Shown here: positions 46,601 through 59,581 of the stretch, in pieces
Position numbering within the stretch: position 1 is the stretch's first letter
How the letters are laid out: each line of letters begins with the position of its first letter
Assembly (NCBI RefSeq): GCF_029407905.1
Contig: NW_026577901.1
Span: 1,178,001 to 1,242,000 of the forward strand
Direction of reading: 5' to 3'
DNA: 64,000 nucleotides
From: Bubalus kerabau
Lineage: Eukaryota > Chordata > Mammalia > Artiodactyla > Bovidae
Position numbers and translations under genes: made by a program
The notes under the pieces: model-generated
The model's input: only the letters and a program-made list of their open reading frames with translations
The model's database searches: none
Told to the model about the DNA's origin: nothing

Positions 46601-49600
46601 GGAGAGCGGAGTCCTTGGCTTCCCCTCGAGATGAGGCCTGACTCCCCGGGGGAGCCTGGAATGCAACCCCGAGATCCCTGCCTTCCCTGGAGAGGAATAT
46701 TAGGTCCCGGACACACGCCTAGGTGAGGTCTCTTCGGCCCTGCAGTGACTCGAGCGCAACCCCCAGCTTTCCCTCGCAACCCGAGGGGAAGATTGGGCTT
46801 CCCAGGGCCAACCCAAGGGGAAGGCTGAGATCCCCGTCGTAAATCGAGAATGCCGCCGCACCTCGAGAAAAACCACGTGGTTCCCACCTCTTGGCAAGAT
46901 GAGGCCCTTGCCCGCCACGGCGTCTCAAGGGAAGTCCCCTGTTCCGCCCTGAAGGGCGAAACGGTCCCTGACAGCCTTCCTGCGACCCCCAAAAGTCCCC
47001 CGACACGCCGGGTTCCTTCGAGGGGAACACCGAGGGTCCCGGCACCGCTTCCTCTGAGCCCCTTCTCCCCTCCTGATCGCGACAGGAGAGGCGATTCCCC
47101 TGCGTGGTCTGGAAGGGGTTCCCGGCCTTCCCGGCGCACCTCAGGATGAGGCCGGTCTCACGAGGAAATTCGAGACGAGCCACGTGGGTGGGGCCACATG
47201 CTGAACGCCCCCGATTCCCCGGTCCGCCCTTGAGAAGGACCCGAGGCCCGGACCCCTCTTCGAAGGCAACCCTGTGGGTGAAGGCACAACACGAAGGGGC
47301 ACTGCCACCCCCGTGCATCGTCCACAAAGACCCGCGGGTTCCACACACAGCTCGTCGAGGGGCCTTGGACCCCCTGAGCAACTCGAGAGGCCAGCGGGCT
47401 TCCCTTCCTCAGACAAGACGAGGCCTGACTCTCCTGTCCCAACTCTGCAGGGACCCTGCGGTCGGAGTCCGAAATGGAGAGGAAGCCTGAGGTTCCTGCC
47501 TCCCCTCGAGGTGAGGCCCTCTTCCGTTGCGCCAGACCCAGCGGAGTCCCGAGGGGCCCCGCCACCTCCACAGGATCCCTCGCCTCTCAGAGGCACCCTG
47601 GCAAGTTCCCTAAGGTCCCCGGCAGAAGGCGAGGGACACGAGGGTTTCCCGCCGCCCCCCGAGAAAGACCTCGAGAGTCCTTCTTCAACGCGTCTCGAGG
47701 CCCTAGTCCCCTCCCGTGACTCGAGAGCCAGGACGCGCTCCCCCTCGCCACGCGCATGGATACCTGACTTCCCTGGCGCCGCACGAGAGGCTCCCTGAGA
47801 TCCTCGTCGTGCCTCGGGAGAAAACCCCCACGGGCGCCGCAGCTCGAGGAAACCCCTGAGACGCCCCCGTCCTCGCGAGCTGAGGGCCTTCTTTTCCTGC
47901 ATGGCCTGGAGAGCAATCCCGGGCCCTCTCTCCAAACGGAAGAGGAGGCTGGACTCCCTTGAGGCCGCTCAGGGGGCTCCAAGAGACCCGCGTCGCGACT
48001 CGAGAGGAGAGCGGAGTCCTTGGCTTCCCCTCGAGACGAGGCCTGACTCCCCGGGGGAGCCTGGAATGCAACCCCGAAATCCCTGCCTTCCCTGGAGAGG
48101 AAGAGTAGGTCCCGGACACACGCCTAGGTGAGGTCTCTTCGGCCCTGCAGTGACTGGAGCGCAACCCCCAGCTTTCCCTCGCAACCCGAGGGGAAGATTG
48201 GGCTTCCCAGGGCCAACCCAAGGGGAAGGCTGAGATCCCCGTCGTAACTCGAGAATCCCGCCGCAACACGAGAAATACCACGTGGTTCCCACCTCTTGGC
48301 AAGATGAGGCCCTTGCCCGCCACGGCGTCTCAAGGGAAGTCCCCTGTTCCGCCCTGAAGGGCGAAACGGTCCCTGACAGCCTTCCTGTGACCCCCAAAAG
48401 TCCCCCGACACTCCGGGTTCCCTCGAGGGGAACACTGAGGGTCCCGGCACCGCTTCCTCTGAGCCCCTTCTCCCCTCCTGATCGCGACAGGAGAGGCGAT
48501 TCCAATGCGTGGTCTGGAATGGGTTCCCGGCCTTCCCGGCGCACCTCAGGATGAGGCCGGTCTCACGGGGAAATTCGAGACGAGTCACGTGTGTGGGGCC
48601 ACATGCCGAACGCCCCCGATTCCCCGGTCCGTCCTGGAGAAGGACCAGAGGCCCGGACCCCTCTTTGAAGGCAACCCTGTGGGTGAAGGCACAACACGAA
48701 GGGGCACTGCCACCCCCGTGCATCGTCCGCAAAGACCCGCGGGTTCCACACACAGCTCGACGAGGGGCCTGAGACCCCCTGAACAACTCGAGAGGCCAGC
48801 GGGGTTCCCTTCCTCAGACAAGACGAGGCCTGACTCTCCTGTCCCAACTCTGCAGGGACCCTGCGGTCGGAGTCCGAAACGGAGAGGAAGCCTGAGGTTC
48901 CTGCCTCCCCTCGAGGTGAGGCCCTCTTCCGTTGCGCCAGACCCAGCGGAGTCCCGAGGGGCCCCGCCACCTCCACAGGATCCCTCGCCTCTCAGAGGCA
49001 CCCTGGCAAGTTCCCTAAGGTCCCCGGCAGAAGGCGAGGGACACGAGGGTTTCCCGCCGCCCCCCGAGAAAGACCTCGAAAGTTCTTCTTCAACGCGTCT
49101 CAAGGCCCTAGTCCCCTCCCGTGACTCGAGAGCCAGGACGCGCTCCCCCTCGCCACGCGCATGGAGACCTGACTTCCCTGGCGCCGCAGGAGAGGCTCCC
49201 TGAGATCCTCGTCGTGCCTCGGGAGAAAACCCCACGGGCGCCGCAGCTCGAGGAAACCCCTGAGACGCCCCCGTCCTCGCGAGCTGAGGGCCTTCTCTTC
49301 CTGCATGGCCTGGAGAGCAATCCCGGGTCCTCTCTCCAAACGGAAGAGGAGGCTGGACTCCCTTGAGGCCGCTCAGGGGGCTCCAAGAGATCCGCGTCGC
49401 GACTCGAGAGGAGAGCGGAGTCTTTGGCTTCCCCTCGAGACGAGGCCTGACTCCCTGGGGGAGCCTGGAATGCAACCCCGAGATCGCTGCCTTCCCTGGA
49501 GAGGAATATTAGGTCCCGGACACACGCCTAGGTGAGGTCTCTTCGGCCCTGCAGTGACTCGAGCGCAACCCCCAGCTTTCCCTCGCAACCCGAGGGGAAG

Positions 49601-50709
49601 ATTGGGCTTCCAAGGGCCAACCCAAGGGGAAGGCTGAGATCCCCGTCATAACTCGAGAATCCCACCGCAACTCGAGAAAAACCACGTGGTTCCCACCTCT
49701 TGGCAAGATGAGGCCCTTGCCCGCCACGGCGTCTCAAGGGAAGTCCCCTGTTCCGCCCTGAAGGGCGAAACGGTCCCTGACAGCCTTCCTGCGACCCCCA
49801 AAAGTCCCCCGACACGCCGGGTTCCCTCGAGGGGAACACCGAGGGTCCCGGCACCGCTTCCTCTGAGCCCCTTCTCCCCTCCTGATCGCGACAGGAGAGG
49901 CGATTCCCCTGCGTGGTCTGGAAGGGGTTCCCGGCCTTCCCGGCGCACCTCAGGATGAGGCCGGTCTCACGAGGAAATTCGAGACGAGCCACGTGGGTGG
50001 GGCCACATGCTGAACGCCCCCGATTCCCCGGTCCGCCCTTGAGAAGGACCCGAGGCCCGGACCCCTCTTCGAAGGCAACCCTGTGGGTGAAGGCACAACA
50101 CGAAGGGGCACTGCCACCCCCGTGCATCATGCGCAAAGACCCGCGGGTTCCACACACAGCTCGTCGAGGGGCCTGGGACCCCCTGAGCAACTCGAGAGGC
50201 CAGCGGGCTTCCCTTCCTCAGACAAGACGAGGCCTGACTCTCCTGTCCCAACTCTGCAGGGACCCTGCGGTCGGAGTCCGAAATGGAGAGGAAGCCTGAG
50301 GTTCCTGCCTCCCCTCGAGGTGAGGCCCTCTTCCGTTGCGCCAGACCCAGCGGAGTCCCGAGGGGCCCCGCCACCTCCACAGGATCCCTCGCCTCTCAGA
50401 GGCACCCTGGCAAGTTCCCTAAGGTCCCCGGCAGAAGGCGAGGGACACGAGGGTTTCCCGCCGCCCCCCGAGAAAGACCTCGAGAGTCCTTCTTCAACGC
50501 GTCTCGAGGCCCTAGTCCCCTCCCGTGACTCGAGAGCCAGGACGCGCTCCCCCTCGCCACGCGCATGGAGACCTGACTTCCCTGGCGCCGCACGAGAGGC
50601 TCCCTGAGATCCTCGTCGTGCCTCGGGAGAAAACCCCCACGGGCGTCGCAGCTCGAGGAAACCACGGAGACGCCCCCGTCCTCGCGAGCTGAGGGCCTTC
50701 TTTTCCTGC
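43687..50709 (+). repeat. Dimeric higher-order repeat, 2809 bp, about 2.5 copies
   Basis: The variant CACATGCTGAACGCC recurs near 44391, 47200 and 50009. The alternate monomers carry GGCGATTCCAATGCG near 45691 and 48500, with GTCACGTGTGTGGGG following. All spacings are 2809 bp. This dimer differs from the 2810-bp one at 23.6-29.2 kb. Confidence 0.82.
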
Positions 50710-52111
50710 ATGGCCTGGAGAGCAATCCCGGGTCCTCTCTCCAAACGGAAGAAGAGGCTGGACTCCCTGGAGGCCGCTCAGGGGGCTCCAAGAGACCCGC
50801 GTCGCGACTCGAGAGGAGAGCAGAGTCCTTGGCTTCCCCTCGAGACGAGGCCTGACTCCCCGGGGGAGCCTGGAATGCAACCCCGAGATCCCTGCCTTCC
50901 CTGGAGAGGAATATTAGGTGCCGGACACACGCCTAGGTGAGGTCTCTTCGGCCCTGCAGTGACTCGAGCGCAACCCCCAGCTTTCCCTGGCAACCCGAGG
51001 GGAAGATTGGGCTTCCCAGGGCCAACCCAAGGAGAAGGCTGAGATCCCCGTCGTAACTCGAGAATGCCGCCGCAACTCGAGAAAAACCACGTGGTTCCCA
51101 CCTCTTGGCAAGATGAGGCCCTTGCCCGCCACGACTTCTCAAGGGAAGTCCCCTGTTCCGCCCTGAAGGGCGAAACGGTCCCTGACAGCCTTCCTGCGAC
51201 CCCCAAGAGTCCCCCGACACGCCGGGTTGCCCCGAGGGGAACACCGAGGGTCCCGGCACCGCTTCCTCTGAGCCCCTTCTCCCCTCCTGATCGCGACAGG
51301 AGAGGCGATTCCCCTGCGTGGTCTGGAAGGGGTTCCCGGCCTTCCCGGTGCACCTCAGGATGAGGCCGGTCTCACGAGGAAATTCGAGACGAGCCACGTG
51401 GGTGGTGCCACATGCCGAACGCCCCCGATTCCCCGGTCCGCCCTTGAGAAGGACCCGAGGCCCGGACCCCTCTTCGAAGGCAACCCTGTGGGTGAAGGCA
51501 CAACACGAAGGGGCACTGCCACCACCGGGCATCGTCTGCAAAGACCCGCGGGTTCCACACAGAGCTCGACGAAGGGCCTGAGACCCCCTGAGCAACTCGA
51601 GAGGCCAGTGGTGTTCCCTTCCTCAGACAAGACGAGGCCTGACTCTCCTGTCCCAACTCTGCAGGGACCCTGCGGTCTGAGTCCGAAACGGAGAGGAATC
51701 CTGAGGTTCCTGTCTCCCCTCGAGGTGAGGCCCTCTTCCATTGCACCAAACCCAGATGAGTCGCGAGAGGCCCCTCCCAACTCCGCAGTATCCTTGAATT
51801 CTCAGAGGCACCTTGAGAATCTACCTGAGGTCACCGGCTCAAGTCCAGGGAACCCAGGGTTTCCTGCTGCGACCCGAGAAAGACCTTGAGAGTCCTTCGG
51901 CGCGTCTTGAGGCCCGATTCCCCTACCATGACTCTAGAGCAAAGACCCGCTCCCCATCGCCATGCGCATGGATACCTGACTTCCCTGACTCCTGAAGAGA
52001 GTCTCCCTGAGCTCCCCATCGTACCTCTTCGGAAACCCCATTCAGGCACCGCAGCTCGAGAAAACCCACGATATGCCCCCGTCATCACGAGATGAGGGAC
52101 TTGTTTCCTGC

Positions 52112-54948
52112 CTGGCATGGAGAGCAAAACCGAGTCCTCTCTCCAGACTCCACAGGAGGCTTGACTCTCTTTAGGCCTCTCAGTTGGCTCCAAGAGATAC
52201 CTGTCAGGACCTGAAGGGAGAGCAGAGTCCTTTGCTTCCCCTCGAGATGAGGCCTGACTCCCCGTGTGAGTCTGGAATGCAACCCCGAGTTCCTGTCACA
52301 CCTGGAGAGGAAAACTCGGTCCTGGACACAAGCCTAGATGAGGTCTATTTTGCACTGCAGTTACTAGAGAGCAATCGCCAGCTCTCCCTCGCAAATCAAA
52401 TTGAAGATTGGACTTCCCTGGGCCAATACAATTGGAAGCCTGAATTCGACATCGTAACTCGAGAATCCCGCCGAAACTCGAGAAAATCCACGTGGTTCCC
52501 CCATCAGCGCTAGATGAGGCCCTTGCCCGCTACAGCGACTCAAGAGAAGTCCCACGTTCTGTCTTGAAGTGCGAAACGGTACTTGGCACCCTTGATGCAA
52601 TCTCAAAATTCCCCGACATACCGGTCTCACTCGAAAGGAACACCGAGGTTCCCGGAACCACTTCATTTGAGCTCCTTCTCCCCTCGTGATCGCGACAGGA
52701 GTGTCGATTCCCCTGCTATGTCTGGAAGGGGTTCCCGACCTTTCCAGCGCGCCTAAGGATGAGGCAGGTCTCACGAGGAAATTCGAGACATAGCCTCGTG
52801 GGTGGTGCCACAAGCCGAAAGACCCCGATTTCCCGGTCTGCTCTTGATAAGAACGCGATGCCCTGACACCTTTACGAAGGAAAACCTGTGGATGAAAGCA
52901 CAACACGAAGGGGCACTGACACCCCCGTGCATCGTCCAGAAAAACCCGCAGGTTACAAACACAGTTCAACAAGTGGTCTGTCACCCCGTGAACAACTCGA
53001 CAGGCAAGTGGAGTTCCATTCCTCCACACAAGACGAGACCTGATTTTCTGTACCAACTCTGCAGGGAAACTGCGATCCGAGTCAGTAGCAGCGACAGGAA
53101 ACCCAGGAGAGGAAACATGAGGTTCCTGCCTCCACTCGAGATGAGGCTCTCATCCATTGCACCAAACCCAGTGGAGTCCAGAGAGGCCCCTCCCAACTCC
53201 ACAGTACCCCTGACTTCTCAGAGGCACCCGGAGAAGCTCCATGAGGTCACCGGCACATGTCGAGGGAACCCAGGGTTTCCTGCCACAATGGGAAAAAGAC
53301 CTCGAGAGTCCTACTTCAACGTGTCTTGAAGCCCGAATCTGCTTCCATGGCTCTATAGAAATGACACGCACCCTCTCGCCACGCACATGGAGACCTGACT
53401 TCCCTGGCGCCATAAGAGAGGCTCCCTGAGCTCCCTGTCGTACCTCGTGAGAAACCCCACACTGACGCCGCAGCTTGAGAAAACTCACCATACGCCCCTG
53501 TCATCGCGAGATGAGGGCCTTCTTTTCCTGCATGGCCTGGAGAGGAATCCCGAATCCTCTTTCCAAACTCCACAGGAGGCTTGACTCCCTTTAGGCCACT
53601 TAGTGGGCTCCAAGAGATACGCGTCGCGACTCGAGAGGAGAATGGAGTCCTTTGCTTCCCCTCGAGACAAGGCCTGACTCACCAGGTGGGTCTGGAATGC
53701 AACCCCGAGATCCCTGTCTCCCCTGGAGAGGAACATTAGGTCCTGGAAACAAGCCTAGATGAGGTCTCTTTTGCCCTTCTGTAACTCGAGAGCAATCCCC
53801 CTCTCTCCCTGACAACTCGAATGGAAGATTGGACTTCCCTGGGCCAACACAAGAGGAAGCCTGAATTCCCCTTGTTACTCGAGAATCCCGCCGCAACTCG
53901 AGAAAAAGCACTTGGTTCCCTCGTCATCACAAGATGAGGCCCTTGCCCGCTACAGCTTCTCAAGAAAAGTCCCACGTTCCGTCTTGAAGTGCAAAACGAT
54001 ACTTGACACCCTTGATGTGACCCCAAAAGTTCCCCAAAATATCGGTCTCACTCGAGGTGAACACCGAGGTTCCCGGCACCAGTTTATCTGAGCCCCTTCT
54101 CCCCTCCTGTTCGTGATAGGAGGGTCACTTCCCCTGCTTTGTTAGTAAGGGGTTCCCGACCTTCACGGGGCACTTCAGGATGAGGCCAGTCTCACGAGGA
54201 AATTCGAGACGTAGCTCGTGGGTGGTACCACATGCCAAAAGACTATGATTTCCCGGTACGCTCTTGATAAGAACCCGATGCCTGGACACCTCTTCGAAGG
54301 CAACCCTGTGGATGAAGGCACAACACAAAGGGGCACTGACACCCTCGTGCATCGTCCGGAAAAACCCGAAGGTTCCACATACAGCTCAACAAGTGGCTTG
54401 TCACCCCTGAAGAACTCGAGAGGCAAGTGGGGTTTCATTCCTCTACACAAGACGGTGCCTGACTCTCCTGTCCCAACTCTGCAGGGGCTTTGCGATCCGA
54501 ATCAGACCAGCGCCAGTGAAGTCACGAGAGGAACACTGAGGTTCCTGCCTCCACTCGAGATTAGGACCTCTTCCATTGCACGAAACCCAGTGGAGTCCCG
54601 AGAGACGCGTCCCAGCTCCACAGTATCCCTGACTTCTCAGAGGCACCCTGAGAAGCTCCCTGAGGCACCAGCACAATTCGAGTGAACCCAGGGTTTACTG
54701 CCGCCACCATAGAAAGAACTCAAGAGTCCTTCTTCAACGCATTTTGAGGCCTGATTCCCCTACCATGACTCGAGGGCAATGACGCGCTCCCTCTGCTACA
54801 CTCATGAAGCCCTGACTTCCCTGGCGCCACACGAGAGGCTCCCTGAGCTCCCCATCATACCTCGTGAGAAACCAAACACTGGCGCCACAGATAGAGAAAA
54901 CCCACGAGACGCCCCCATTTTCGCGACATGACGGCCTTCTTTTCTAGC
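52112..54948 (+). repeat. Two long-type flank monomers (1420 and 1417 bp)
   Basis: Each has about 15 extra bases between GATCCGAGTCAGA/T and the AGAGGAA word (near 53.09 and 54.51 kb). Short flank monomers lack them. Confidence 0.75.
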
Positions 54949-57900
54949 ATGGCCTGGAGAGCAATCCCGAGTCCTCTCTCCAAACTCCACAGTAGGCTTG
55001 ACCCCCTTTTGGTCAGTCAGTGGACTCCAAGACATACCCGTCGCGACTCGAGAGGAGAGCGGAGTCTTTTCCTTCCCCTCGAGGCGAGGCCTGACTCCTC
55101 GGGTGTGTCTGATATGTGAACCGGAGATCCCTGTCGCCCCTGGAGAGAAACATTAGGTCCTGGACACAAGCCTAGATGAGGTCTCTTTTTTCCTGCAGTG
55201 ACTCGAGAGCAATCCCCAACTCTCCCTCGCAACTCGAATGGAAGACTGGACTTCCCTGGGCCAACAGAAGAGGAAGCCTGAATTTCCCGTTGTAACTCAA
55301 GAATCCCGCCACAACTCGAGAAAAACCACGTCGTTCCCTCTTCATCGCAAGATGCGGCCATTGCCACTACAGCGTCTCAAAAGAAGTCTTACGTTCCATC
55401 TTGAAGTGCGATACGGTACTTGGCACCTTTGATGCGACCCCAAAAGTTCCCCAACACACTGGTCTCACTGGAGGGGAACACCGAGGTTCCCGGCATCACC
55501 TCATCTGTGCCCCTTCTCCCCTCCTGATCGAGACAGGAGGGTCGATTCCCCTTCTTTGTCTGCAAGGGCTGCCGACCTTCCCGGCGCACCTCAGGATGAG
55601 GCCGGTCTCACTAGGAAATTCGAGACGTAGCCTGGTGGGTGGTGCCACATGCGGAAAGACCCCGATTTCCCGGTCCACTCTTAACAAGAACCCGATGCCA
55701 GGACACCTCTTCGAAAGCAAACCTGTGGATGAATGCACAACACGAAGGGGTACTGACATCCCCATGCATAGTACGGAAAAACACGCAGATTCCAAACACA
55801 GATCGACAAGTGTCCTGTCATCCCTTGAAGAACTAGAGAGGCATGCGGAGTTCCGTTCCTCCACACAAGAGAAGGCCTGACGGTCCTTTCCCAACTCTGC
55901 AGGGACCGTGCGATCGGAGTCAGAAATGTAGATGAAACCTGACGTTCCTGCATCAACTCGAAATGAGGCCCTCTTCCATTGCGCCATACCCAGTGGAGTC
56001 CCGAGAGGCCCCTAAAACTCCACAGTATCCCTGATTCTCAGAGGCACCCTCAGAAGCTCTCTGCGGTCACTGGCACAAGTCGAGTGAACCCAGGGTTTCC
56101 TGCTGCATTCTGAGAAAGACCTCGAGAGTCCTTCTTTACCGCGTCTTGAGGCCCGATACCCTACCATGACTGGAGAGCAATGACGCATTCCCCTCGCCAC
56201 GCCCATTGAAACCTAACTTCCCTGGCGCCACACGAGAGGCTCCCTGCGCTCCCCGTCCTACCTCATGAAAACCCCACACTGGCACCGCCGCTCGAGAAAA
56301 CTCACGAGACGCCCCCATCATCGTAAGATGAGGGCCTTCTTTTCCTACATGACCTAGAGAGCAATCCCGAGTCCACTCTCCAAACTCCACTGGAGGCCTG
56401 ACTCCCTTTAGGCCACTCAGTAGCCTCCAAGAGATACACGTCGCTACTCTAGAGGAGAGCAGAGTCCGTTGCTTCCCCTCGAGCCGAGGCCTGACTACTT
56501 GGGTGAGTCTGGAATGGGATCCCGAGATCCGTGTTGCCCCTGTAGAGGAAAACTCGGTCCTGGACACAAGCCTAAATGAGGTCTTTTTTGTCCTGCATTG
56601 ACTCAAGTGCAATCCCCAGCTCTCCCTCGCAACTCGAATGGATGATTGGACTTCCCTGGGCCAACACAAGAGGAAGCCTGTATTCCCCATTGTAATTCGA
56701 GAATCCCGCGGCAACTGGAGAAAAACAACGTGGCTCCTCCGTCATCGAAATATGAGGCCCCTGTCAGCTATAGCGTCTCCAGGGAAGTCCCATGTTCCGT
56801 CTTGAAGTGTGAAACGGTACTTGGCACCCTTGATGCGACCCCCAAATTTCCCTGACACCCCGGTCTCACTCGAGGAGAACATGGAGGTTCCCAGCACCGC
56901 TTCAGCTGAGCCTCTTCTCCCCTCCTGATGGCGACAGGAGGGTCGATTCCCCTGCTTTGTCTGGAAGGGGTTCCCAGACTTCCCGGCGAACCTCAGGATG
57001 AGGCCAGTCTCACGAGGGAAGTCGAGACGTAGCCTCGTGGGTTGTGCCACATGCCGAAAGACCCCGATTTCCTGGTCCACTATTGATAAGATCCCGATGC
57101 CTGGTCACCTCTTCGAAGGTAACCCTGTGGATGAAGGCACAACACGAAGGGGCACTGACACCCCTGTGCATCGTCCCCCAAAACCGCAGGTTCCACATAC
57201 AACTCGACAGGTGGCCTGTCATCCCGTGAACAACTCGAGAGGCAAGCGGAGTTCCATTACTCCACACAAGACGAGGTCTGACTCTCCTGTCCCAACTCTG
57301 CAGGGACCCTGCTATCAGAGTCAGAAATGGAGAGGAACCCTGACGTTACTGCCTCAATCCGAGATTAGGTCCTCTTCAATTGCACCAGTCCCTGTGATGT
57401 CCCGAGAAGACCCTCTCAACTCCACAGTATCCCTGACTTCTCAGAGGAACCCCGCTAAGCTCCCTGAGGTCATGGGCACAAGTCGAGGGAACCCAGGGTT
57501 TCCTGCCACACCCCGAGAAATACCTCGAGAGTTCTTCTTCGAAGCGTCTTGAGGCTTGATTCCCCTACCATGACTCGAGAGCAATGAGGCGCTCCCCCAC
57601 GCCACGTCCATGGAGACCTGACTTCCGTGGCACCACAGGAGTCTCCCTGAGCTCCCCGTCCTATCTCGTGAGAAACCCCAACCAGGCACTGCACCTTGAG
57701 AAAACCCACGAGACGCCCCCGTCATCGCGAGATGAGGGCCTTCTTTTCCTGCATGGCCTAGAGAGCAATCCCGAGTCCTCTCTCCAAACTCCACAGGAGG
57801 CTTAACTCCTTTTAGGCCACTCTTGGGCTCCAAGGGATACCCGTCGCGACTCGAGAGGAGAGCGGAGTCCATTCATTCCCTTCGAGACGAGGCCTGACTC

Positions 57901-59148
57901 CCCGGGTGAGTCTGGAATGCAACCCCGAGATCCCTGTTGCCCCTGGAGAGAAAAACTCGGTCCTGGACACAAACCTAGATGAGCTCTATTTTGCCCTGCA
58001 GTGACTCGAGAGCAATCTCCAGCTCTCACTTGCAACTCGAATGGAAGATTGGACTTCCCTGGGCCAACACAAGAGGAAACCTGTATTCCCCATCGTAACT
58101 CAAGAATCCTGCCGCAACTCGAGAAAAAACACGTGGGTCCCCCGTCAGCGGTAGATGAGGCCCTTGCCCACTACAGCATCTCAAGAGAAGTCCCAGGTTC
58201 CGTCTTGAAGTGCGAAACGGTACTTGGCACCCTTGATGCAACCAGAAAAGTTACCCGACTTTCACTCAAGGAGAGCACCGAGGTTCCCGGCACTACTTCA
58301 TCTGAGCCCTTTCTCTCTTCCTGATCCCGAAAGTAGGGTCGATTCCCCTGCTTTGTTTGGAAAGGGTTCCCGGACTTTCCTGCGCGCCTCAGGATGAGGC
58401 CGGTCTCACGAGAAAATTCGAGACGTAGCCTAGTGGGTGGTGCAACATGCTGAAAGACCCCAATTTCCCGGTCCGCACTTGAGGAGAACACGATGCCCGG
58501 ACACCTCTTCGAAGGCAACCCTGTGGATGAAGGCACAACAGGAAGGAGCACTGACGCCCCCGTGCATCTCCGAAAAACCCGCAGGTTCCACACTCAGCTC
58601 AACAAGTGGCCTGTCACTCCGTGAACAACTCGAAAGGCAAGGGGAAATCCATTCCTCCACAGAAGACGAGGCGTGACTCTCTTGTCCATACTCTGCAGGT
58701 ACCCTGCGACCCGAGTCACATATGGAGAGGACCCCTGAGGTTCCTGCCTCCATTCGAGATGAGGCCCTCTTCGATTGCACCAAACCCAGTTGAGTAACGA
58801 AAGGCCCCTCCCAAATCCACAGTGTGCCTGACTTCTCAGAGGCACCCTTAGAAGTTGCCTGAGGTCACCGACACAAATCAAGGGAACCCAGGGTTCCCTG
58901 CCGCAACCCGAGAAAGACCTCAAGAGTCCTTCTTCAATGCGTCTTGAGGCCCGATTCGCCTACTATGACTCGAGAGCAATCACGCACTCCCCTTCACCAC
59001 ACGCACGGAGACCTGACGTCCCTAGCACCACACGAGAGGCTCTCTGAGCTCCCCGTTGTACCTCGTGAGAAATCTGATACTGGCGCCGCAGCTGGAGAAA
59101 ACCCACGAGATGCCCCCGTCATCGCGAGATGAGGGCCTTTTTTCCTGC

Positions 59149-59581
59149 ATGGCCAGGAAAACAATCCCGAGTCATCTCCAAACTCCATAGGAGGCTTCAC
59201 TCCCTTTACGCCACGCAGTGGGCTCCAAGAGATACCTGTCGCGACTCGACAGGAGAGCGGAGTCCTTTTTTTCCCCTCAAGACGAGGCCTGACTCCCCGG
59301 GTGAGTCGAGAATGCAACCCTGAGATCCCTGTTGGCCCAGTAGTGGAACACTAGGTCCTGGACACAAGCGTAGATGAGGTCTATTTTGCCCTGCAGTGAC
59401 TGGAGAGCAAACCCCAGTTCTAACTTGCAACTCGAATGGAATACTGGATTTTCCTGGCGCCATACAAGAGGCTCCCTGAGATCCCCGTGGTACTTCATGA
59501 GACACCCCACACTGGCGCCGCAGCTCGAGAAAACCCACGAGACGCCACCGTCATCTCGAGATGAGGGCCTTCTTTTCCTGC
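59149..59581 (+). repeat. Truncated 433-bp satellite monomer
   Basis: The unit begins normally, reaches the GAATGGAATACTGGATT region, then jumps at about 59450-59457 into the CGCCATACAAGAGGCTCCC region that normally lies nearly 1 kb further on. About 967 bp are missing. Both source sites in intact monomers share GACTTCCCTGG, the likely homology for the deletion. Confidence 0.85.

Larger units (their letters stand above)
15592..51730 (+). repeat. Homogenised core of the 1.715-type array (26 monomers)
   Basis: Monomer starts: 15592, 16997, 18402, 19806, 21211, 22616, 24021, 25426, 26831, 28236, 29641, 31046, 32451, 33856, 35260, 36665, 38070, 39474, 40878, 42283, 43687, 45092, 46496, 47901, 49305 and 50710. 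Spacing is 1405 bp, or 1404 where a single base is missing (for example near 34755, 39977, 42636, 46424 and 49231). The first two monomers are the most different; from about 18.8 kb neighbours differ by only scattered substitutions. CpG is very dense (7 in 20461-20520). The last monomer changes to flank type at about 51.73 kb. Confidence 0.9.

Noticed and set aside
15592..51730. Recurring open frames of 120-296 codons on both strands (for example 264, 220 and 204 codons per monomer)
   Set aside because: They sit at the same monomer positions on opposite strands, break in diverged monomers, show no domain, and follow from GC-rich DNA with few stops. The 1405-bp period is not a multiple of three, so frames do not continue between monomers.
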